Shown here piece by piece: positions 6,610-10,556 of a stretch of 10,556 bases of DNA (position 1 is the stretch's first letter; each line of letters begins with the position of its first letter). Origin of the DNA: Microcoleaceae cyanobacterium UBA11344 (GTDB lineage Bacteria > Cyanobacteriota > Cyanobacteriia > Cyanobacteriales > Microcoleaceae). The stretch spans positions 8,400 to 18,955 of the forward strand of contig DMYK01000481.1 of NCBI GenBank assembly GCA_003483675.1, in the 5' to 3' direction. The position numbers and the translations under genes were made by a program. The notes under the pieces were generated by a model, which saw only the letters and a program-made list of their open reading frames with translations, was not told where the DNA came from and did no database searches.

Positions 6610-9600
6610 TCATCGTCTTCCTGCTGTTTCTACTCGGAATCTTTCCACCGATGTCAAAAGGTCACGAGCAACGCCTACCAAGTTTTGCAGAGCACCGGAA
6701 ACTCGCTGGGATTCTTGGGATGTTTCCTGAGCTGTTAACTCGACTGCTTGCATCACCGTGGCCACTGAACGAGCTGTTTCGTTCTGCTCTACAGTGTCCG
6801 CCGTAATCGAGCGCACTAACACGTCAATTCGATTAGTAACTTGAATGATATCTTCGAGGGATCGCTTCGCTTGTTCTGCCAATCTTGTCCCCTCAATTAC
6901 CTGCTGCGTACCTTCTTCCATTGCCGTCATTACTGAGCCGGTTTCGCTTTGAATTTGCATCACGATCTGTTCGATTTCTTTCAAAGACTTAGCCGAGCGA
7001 TCGGCCAATTGTCGCACCTCATCTGCCACGATCGCAAATCCCCTGCCCGCTTCCCCAGCTCGGGCTGCCTCAATACTAGCGTTGAGGGCCAACAAATTCG
7101 TCCGCGAGGCGATCGTCGCAATTAAGGCCACAATCTTAGAAATTTCTTGAGAAGCTTCCGCCAATCTCTTGACTTTTCGCGTAGTTTCTGCTACGGTTTC
7201 TCGAATTTCCAAAATCCCAGCCACCGTCCGCTCCACAGCCTCGCCCCCTTTCAGAGCGGTGGCCGCAGCGCCCCGAGCCACTTCTTCAGCCTCTCTAGCA
7301 CTCTCGGCGACCCGCTGAATCGCGTCGGTCAGCACCTGCACCGAATTCAGCGTGGCCGCCAGTTCCTCAGCTTGTCGCAGCGCGTCAGAAGACAAATCCC
7401 CCGCAAACTTGGCACTATCCGTAGCGCCTTTGCTGACCTCCCTCGCCGCCTGCTTCACCTGGTGAACGATTTCTCGCAGGCTTTGAATCGTTAAGTTAAA
7501 CGAGTCAGCAAGAGCACCCAACACGTCCGCCGTCACGGGAATTACCACAGTCAAGTCACCACGGGCTACACATTCCACATCGTCTAGCAAGCGAATCACT
7601 TGGCGCTGCAAGTCTTCTTTTGCTTGTTCCTGCTCGTCGGATTTGTGCCTCGCCTCGCTAATCGTCGCCTGCATTACTTTCACCATGTGGTTGAATTTAG
7701 CAGCCATTTTGCCAAATTCATCCTCGGAGTAAATTGTAGAACGAGCGTCCAAATTTCCTTGAGATACCGCATCAAACTGAGCTTGCAAATTGTCCGAGGA
7801 TCTGCGTACCTGATCCGCGATCAACTGGCCGATGCCCCAAGAAGTGATAAAGCTCGTAAAGCCTGCGGCTGCCGTCATCACCCAGCCAGTTTGGCGCAGG
7901 TACTGGACCGCCTCCGGTTTGCCCTGTCGCAGCGCCTGATAAGAGGCGATGTTGGTTACGAAAGCCACAGCTACCAGAGAAACCAGTCCGGTCCCGATCG
8001 CCGTGTACAACTGTTTGGTAAACAAAGGGGCATTTTCCAAGAAAGCCAGTCCCCCCTGCTCTACAGTCACTAAAGTCTCGATCAGTTCTACGTCATGGGA
8101 AACAAAAGTTGGGACTGACGAGTCAGCCGGGCCAGACATACTAAAGATCTCGTCGTCCCGAATTGCGGAGCCGTCACTGTTGTCAAAGTTCAGGTTGCTG
8201 CCCGTCGCTCCCATCAGGCCGCTGGTCGAGTTACCGAAATTGTTGCTACCTCTAGTCAGGAACGAACTGTTATCTTCTGGGATGTCAAAATCCGGGACTG
8301 AACCCGCATCGTAAAAGTCATCAAATTCGTCCAAGAAGTCGCTGTCTTCTTGAGAATTCCCCATTTTTGACGACCAGTCGCTGATTTGCTTTTCCCCCGC
8401 TCCGAAGGAAGTCGCTTGCTCATCTTCATCTAGGGAGAAAGCATCGCTGAAATCGTCGCTAAAAGCGTCGTTGTTAAAAGCGTCTAACTCGAAACTGGCA
8501 TCGCAGAATGCTTTGGGCTGGGAGTAGCCGTGACCATTGCTCGAAGCTCGATCGGCCGAATTAATTTGTCCCTGGCTCGACTTTGACGAGTGAGAATTGG
8601 GGACTCGCGCCTCCATCAACAGCGTTTCGTCTTCCGCCTGCTCATAGTTCGATCGATACTCCCCGTCGTTCCGCGGCTGCTTGCTAAGTGGTGGTGAGGT
8701 GTCAAAATCTGACAACATCGACGAGGCGAAGGGGTCTGCATCTTCGTCAGTCGTGCACTGGCTGTATTTGCGATCGCTCTGGGGCGCGCAGGGTATGTCG
8801 TCTGAGTCCTCCGGCAGCTCAAGTTCATCTGGCAACGACAGCGGCCCAAAGGCTTCGTCAAAATTATCACTGGGCCCCGTGGTCAGGTCGAGTTTGCCCA
8901 ATGCGATCGAGTTGCTGATATCTGCGACGGGGAAACTCCGACCGTTGAGAATCTGAGTCGGAGCTTCTGAAAACAAATCTTCCGGGTCTAGCTGTTCTCG
9001 ATCGCCAAACACCTTACTGCTGTCTTGAAAGTTGTCTTGAAGAATACCAGCATCGAACCCCGCGTCGTCTAAAGCAAAAAGGTCTTCAAAGCCAGAGCCG
9101 AACTCCTCGTCTAGCGGAGCCGACGCCTCAGCATAAGCTGCCATCCCGCCACTATCTCCCGTAAAGGGGTTTGAGTGCCCTGTTAAATCGGATGCGATCG
9201 CATAATCGTCTTCCGGTTTCCAGCCCAAGCCGCTCAGGCCCAGGTCCGCTAAATCCCCATTTTCCAGTTCAAGAGGCGATTCACTTGGAAAAGACATGGA
9301 TGGAGAATCCCCTTGAAAAAGTCCCAGATCCAGGTCTTCTAACCCGGACTCAAGAGATATCTCTGGGTAGAATTCCAATTCAGTTTCAGCAGACAAAGCC
9401 TCTAAATTTTCCTCTGCGAATTCTCCCGATGTAAATTGGTCTGTGTAGCTAATGCCACTGTGAGCGTGTTCGATCAAGCTCGGGTCGTCACTCAAGCCGA
9501 GTACCACCGTGTATTGTTCCCGCGCCACCTCGTACTGTTGCAGTCCATAGCAGTAGATGTGTCCGCACAACAGGCGGGCGCTGGGGTCTTCGGGAAAATC

Positions 9601-9705
9601 TTCTACTAATTGATACACTAGGTTTGCGGCTTCTTGGTAGTTCCCCTCCATGTATGCCGCTTCTGCCCGTTGGTAGTCCTGCTGAAAATTCGTACTTGTT
9701 GCCAT
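6610..9705 (-). CDS. hmpD: Methyl-accepting chemotaxis protein with TPR and long acidic N-terminus (HmpD/PilJ-like)
   Basis: This 1031-residue receptor should organise the CheW-CheA array and control kinase activity. An N-terminal TPR-like region (about 5-95, [20 protein letters not shown]) is followed by an acidic low-complexity stretch (about 100-540). Two membrane helices (about 563-588 and 606-628) are separated by fewer than 20 residues, so no periplasmic ligand domain exists. Two HAMP-like segments follow (about 626-680 and 700-755), then the long coiled-coil signalling domain with the conserved hairpin tip near 860-900 ([39 protein letters not shown]). The ATG is supported by GAGGG (9712-9716) with 6-base spacing. 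No GAF or chromophore-binding domain is seen, which separates it from PixJ/PtxD phototaxis receptors. The gene lies 128 bases after CheW. The hmpD name rests on architecture and neighbours. Confidence 0.92.
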   Translation of the reverse strand: MATSTNFQQDYQRAEAAYMEGNYQEAANLVYQLVEDFPEDPSARLLCGHIYCYGLQQYEVAREQYTVVLGLSDDPSLIEHAHSGISYTDQFTSGEFAEENLEALSAETELEFYPEISLESGLEDLDLGLFQGDSPSMSFPSESPLELENGDLADLGLSGLGWKPEDDYAIASDLTGHSNPFTGDSGGMAAYAEASAPLDEEFGSGFEDLFALDDAGFDAGILQDNFQDSSKVFGDREQLDPEDLFSEAPTQILNGRSFPVADISNSIALGKLDLTTGPSDNFDEAFGPLSLPDELELPEDSDDIPCAPQSDRKYSQCTTDEDADPFASSMLSDFDTSPPLSKQPRNDGEYRSNYEQAEDETLLMEARVPNSHSSKSSQGQINSADRASSNGHGYSQPKAFCDASFELDAFNNDAFSDDFSDAFSLDEDEQATSFGAGEKQISDWSSKMGNSQEDSDFLDEFDDFYDAGSVPDFDIPEDNSSFLTRGSNNFGNSTSGLMGATGSNLNFDNSDGSAIRDDEIFSMSGPADSSVPTFVSHDVELIETLVTVEQGGLAFLENAPLFTKQLYTAIGTGLVSLVAVAFVTNIASYQALRQGKPEAVQYLRQTGWVMTAAAGFTSFITSWGIGQLIADQVRRSSDNLQAQFDAVSQGNLDARSTIYSEDEFGKMAAKFNHMVKVMQATISEARHKSDEQEQAKEDLQRQVIRLLDDVECVARGDLTVVIPVTADVLGALADSFNLTIQSLREIVHQVKQAAREVSKGATDSAKFAGDLSSDALRQAEELAATLNSVQVLTDAIQRVAESAREAEEVARGAAATALKGGEAVERTVAGILEIRETVAETTRKVKRLAEASQEISKIVALIATIASRTNLLALNASIEAARAGEAGRGFAIVADEVRQLADRSAKSLKEIEQIVMQIQSETGSVMTAMEEGTQQVIEGTRLAEQAKRSLEDIIQVTNRIDVLVRSITADTVEQNETARSVATVMQAVELTAQETSQESQRVSGALQNLVGVARDLLTSVERFRVETAGRR

Positions 9706-9720
9706 TTGTCGCCCTCTGGG

Positions 9721-9755
9721 GATTTAAGATTTGAGATTTTTGATTTGTGATTTTT
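9721..9755. repeat. Five tandem heptamers GATTTNN
   Basis: Five consecutive 7-base units (GATTTAA, GATTTGA, GATTTTT, GATTTGT, GATTTTT) lie between CheW and the MCP gene. They resemble the short tandem repeated repeats known from cyanobacteria. An inverted set of the same heptamer is at 9802-9829. Confidence 0.8.
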
Positions 9756-9801
9756 ATCTTGACTGTTAGATGCGCCCCTCTGTGACTTTTTGTGATTAGA
9801 C

Positions 9802-9829
9802 CCCAATCGCAAATCGCAAATCTAAAATC
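9802..9829. repeat. Four inverted heptamers (GATTTNN on the minus strand)
   Basis: Read on the minus strand the units are GATTTTA, GATTTGC, GATTTGC and GATTGGG, directly after the CheW stop. They oppose the array at 9721-9755, so the cheW-MCP intergenic transcript could pair imperfectly over about 28 bases around a loop of about 46. Confidence 0.75.
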
Positions 9830-9833
9830 GATT

Positions 9834-10370
9834 TCATGCTGCCCACCGCGCCGAGCGCAGAATTTTCACTTGATCTAGCAGTCGGAGCACTTGATTTGCT
9901 TGTTCATCTAATATCCATTCTCCCTTCAGAAAAGGCATCATGCCGTCTGGTGCATTATTCTGCGAGTGCAGTTTCTCGACATCGAGCCACTGCATCCCCA
10001 CAATGCGATCGACTGCTAGCCCCAAAATCGTATCTTGGTCTTCAACAGCAATAATCGGGATTTCAGGTCTATCCGTATTCAGGGGTGTTTGGTCTCCCAG
10101 AAATTGACCGAGGTCTGCCACCCAGATCACTCGTCCTCTCATGTTTAGGGTACCTAACAGCAAGGAAGAAACGTTGGGTATGGGTGTCATGCGGTCTGGG
10201 GACGGGGAAAGTACCTCTCTAATTCCTGTCGCCCCCAAGGCGAACTCATTCCCCGAAGGAACATAGAACCGCAGGTGCAGCTCACCTTCGGGAGTTTCCA
10301 GTTCTTGGAATTCTGGAACTTGATCGACACCTAGTCCTGGTAATCTAAAATCTGGGCTGCCTATAGTCAT
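9834..10370 (-). CDS. hmpC: CheW-like chemotaxis adaptor (HmpC/PilI-like)
   Basis: This 178-residue soluble adaptor is predicted to link the MCP to the CheA kinase. A short N-terminal tail ends in PEFQELETPEGELHLRF, followed by a complete CheW fold (about 28-172): EFALGATGIREVLSPSP, ITPIPN-type loop (MTPIPNVSSLLLGTLNMRG), RVIWVADLGQFLG, IIAVEDQDTILGLAVDRIVG, and a C-terminal DQANQVLRLLDQVKIL-like segment. Length and ending (SARWAA) fit cyanobacterial Pil/Hmp CheW proteins. The ATG at 10370 has no clear Shine-Dalgarno, and the IS end lies only about 10 bases upstream, so the native leader has apparently been replaced. Because the fold is complete, the protein itself looks intact. It is the first gene of the cluster seen here. 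Expected CheY-type partners (hmpA/hmpB) are not in the window. Confidence 0.92.
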   Translation of the reverse strand: MTIGSPDFRLPGLGVDQVPEFQELETPEGELHLRFYVPSGNEFALGATGIREVLSPSPDRMTPIPNVSSLLLGTLNMRGRVIWVADLGQFLGDQTPLNTDRPEIPIIAVEDQDTILGLAVDRIVGMQWLDVEKLHSQNNAPDGMMPFLKGEWILDEQANQVLRLLDQVKILRSARWAA

Positions 10371-10391
10371 CAGAAAAATGGGTTTGAAACC

Positions 10392-10408
10392 CCGTCCTTT
10401 TAGGACGG
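10392..10408. repeat. Terminal hairpin CCGTCCT/AGGACGG next to the CheW start
   Basis: A perfect 7-bp stem with a TTT loop (AAA on the minus strand) lies 22 bases upstream of the CheW ATG. It overlaps the palindrome GGGTTTGAAACCC at 10380-10392. As the presumed subterminal hairpin of the IS it would mark the element boundary. In the CheW mRNA it could also act as a leader hairpin or terminate transcription arriving from upstream. Confidence 0.6.
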
Positions 10409-10489
10409 CTTTACATTTATCACTACCGCCTTGGGGTTGTTTAATTTGGTGTACTTTTGTAATGCACTTTCAACGGGACAGTTACCGTT

Positions 10490-10555
10490 TCAAATTTTGC
10501 AACCCTGTACGCATAGTGTTTCGCTCCTTACAGAGCCTCCCATTACTGGGGTAAT
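10490..10555 (-). CDS. C-terminal fragment of a probable TnpB-type transposase (partial)
   Basis: Only the last 21 residues are in the window: ITPVMGGSVRSETL followed by CVQGCKI and a TGA at 10492-10490. The tail resembles the ends of cyanobacterial IS605-type transposases (TPVMGGS...SET), and the downstream hairpin agrees. Too little is present to show the catalytic RuvC or zinc-finger residues, so activity cannot be judged. A chance open frame is the alternative. Confidence 0.42.
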   Translation of the reverse strand: MTPVMGGSVRSETLCVQGCKI

Positions 10556-10556
10556 G

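Larger units (their letters stand above)
10380..10556 (-). mobile_element. 3' end of an IS200/IS605-type (TnpB-bearing) insertion element, cut by the window edge
   Basis: It consists of a transposase-like C-terminal tail (stop at 10490), about 80 bases of noncoding DNA that could correspond to the 3' (omega RNA-like) region, and a terminal hairpin CCGTCCT/AGGACGG (392-408 past 10000). GGGTTTGAAACCC (10380-10392) overlaps it as a second palindrome. Terminal hairpins of this CCGTCC-TTTT-AGGACGG kind are typical of cyanobacterial IS605-family ends. The family call is by recall of motif style and not by alignment. Confidence 0.5.

Noticed and set aside
5841..6613. Group I or II intron carrying the HNH genes
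   Set aside because: The flanking genes are complete and uninterrupted, and no intron core or boundary motifs were recognised.
6543..9434. Plus-strand open frames up to 157 codons opposite the receptor gene
   Set aside because: Arginine/serine-rich shadows of a well-supported minus-strand gene with no family resemblance.
6610..9705. Phototaxis receptor (PixJ/PtxD type)
   Set aside because: No GAF domain or bilin-binding Cys-His motif is present between the N-terminus and the HAMP region.
9618..9812. Minus-strand 64-codon frame across the CheW-MCP gap
   Set aside because: It is largely a translation of the heptamer array and overlaps the start of the MCP in another frame.

Overview
The window is a piece of a cyanobacterial chromosome. 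The octamer GCGATCGC (HIP1) occurs at about 423, 581, 2266, 4180, 4907, 8770 and 9194, and CGATCG is common elsewhere. The encoded proteins match the type IV pilus chemosensory (Pil/Hmp) cluster of cyanobacteria. A filamentous, gliding, Oscillatoriales- or Nostocales-like host is the best guess, but no taxonomic marker is present.

All real genes read on the minus strand, so transcription runs from high to low coordinates. The order is: the cut-off 3' end of an IS200/IS605-type element (10556-10380); a CheW-like adaptor (10370-9834); a methyl-accepting chemotaxis protein, MCP (9705-6610); two decayed tandem HNH-endonuclease-like genes (about 6613-5841); and a giant hybrid CheA histidine kinase with a C-terminal receiver (5703-73). 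A perfect 15-bp inverted repeat follows (42-6). The CheW-MCP-CheA order matches hmpC-hmpD-hmpE (pilI-pilJ-pilL type). The MCP carries no GAF or phytochrome domain, which argues against the phototaxis Pix/Ptx cluster.

The three proteins should form one membrane-associated signalling array. The MCP senses an input that may come through its TPR-bearing cytoplasmic N-terminus, because there is almost no periplasmic domain. CheW couples it to CheA. CheA autophosphorylates its N-terminal Hpt histidine and passes phosphate to its own receiver or to separate CheY-like proteins, to control pilus motor activity and polarity.

The unusual parts are these. Both the MCP and CheA carry very long acidic low-complexity segments (about 440 and 900 residues) studded with D/E-L-F/L motifs. 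The CheA linker contains at least three families of palindromic DNA repeats that are translated in frame: a 30-bp element in both orientations, a 25-bp element read in two different frames, and a GGGACACGGCA/TGCCGTGTCCC palindrome, one copy of which is nested between the arms of another inverted repeat. The kinase gene is separated from its operon by HNH remnants, and an IS end abuts the first gene, where the promoter would be expected.
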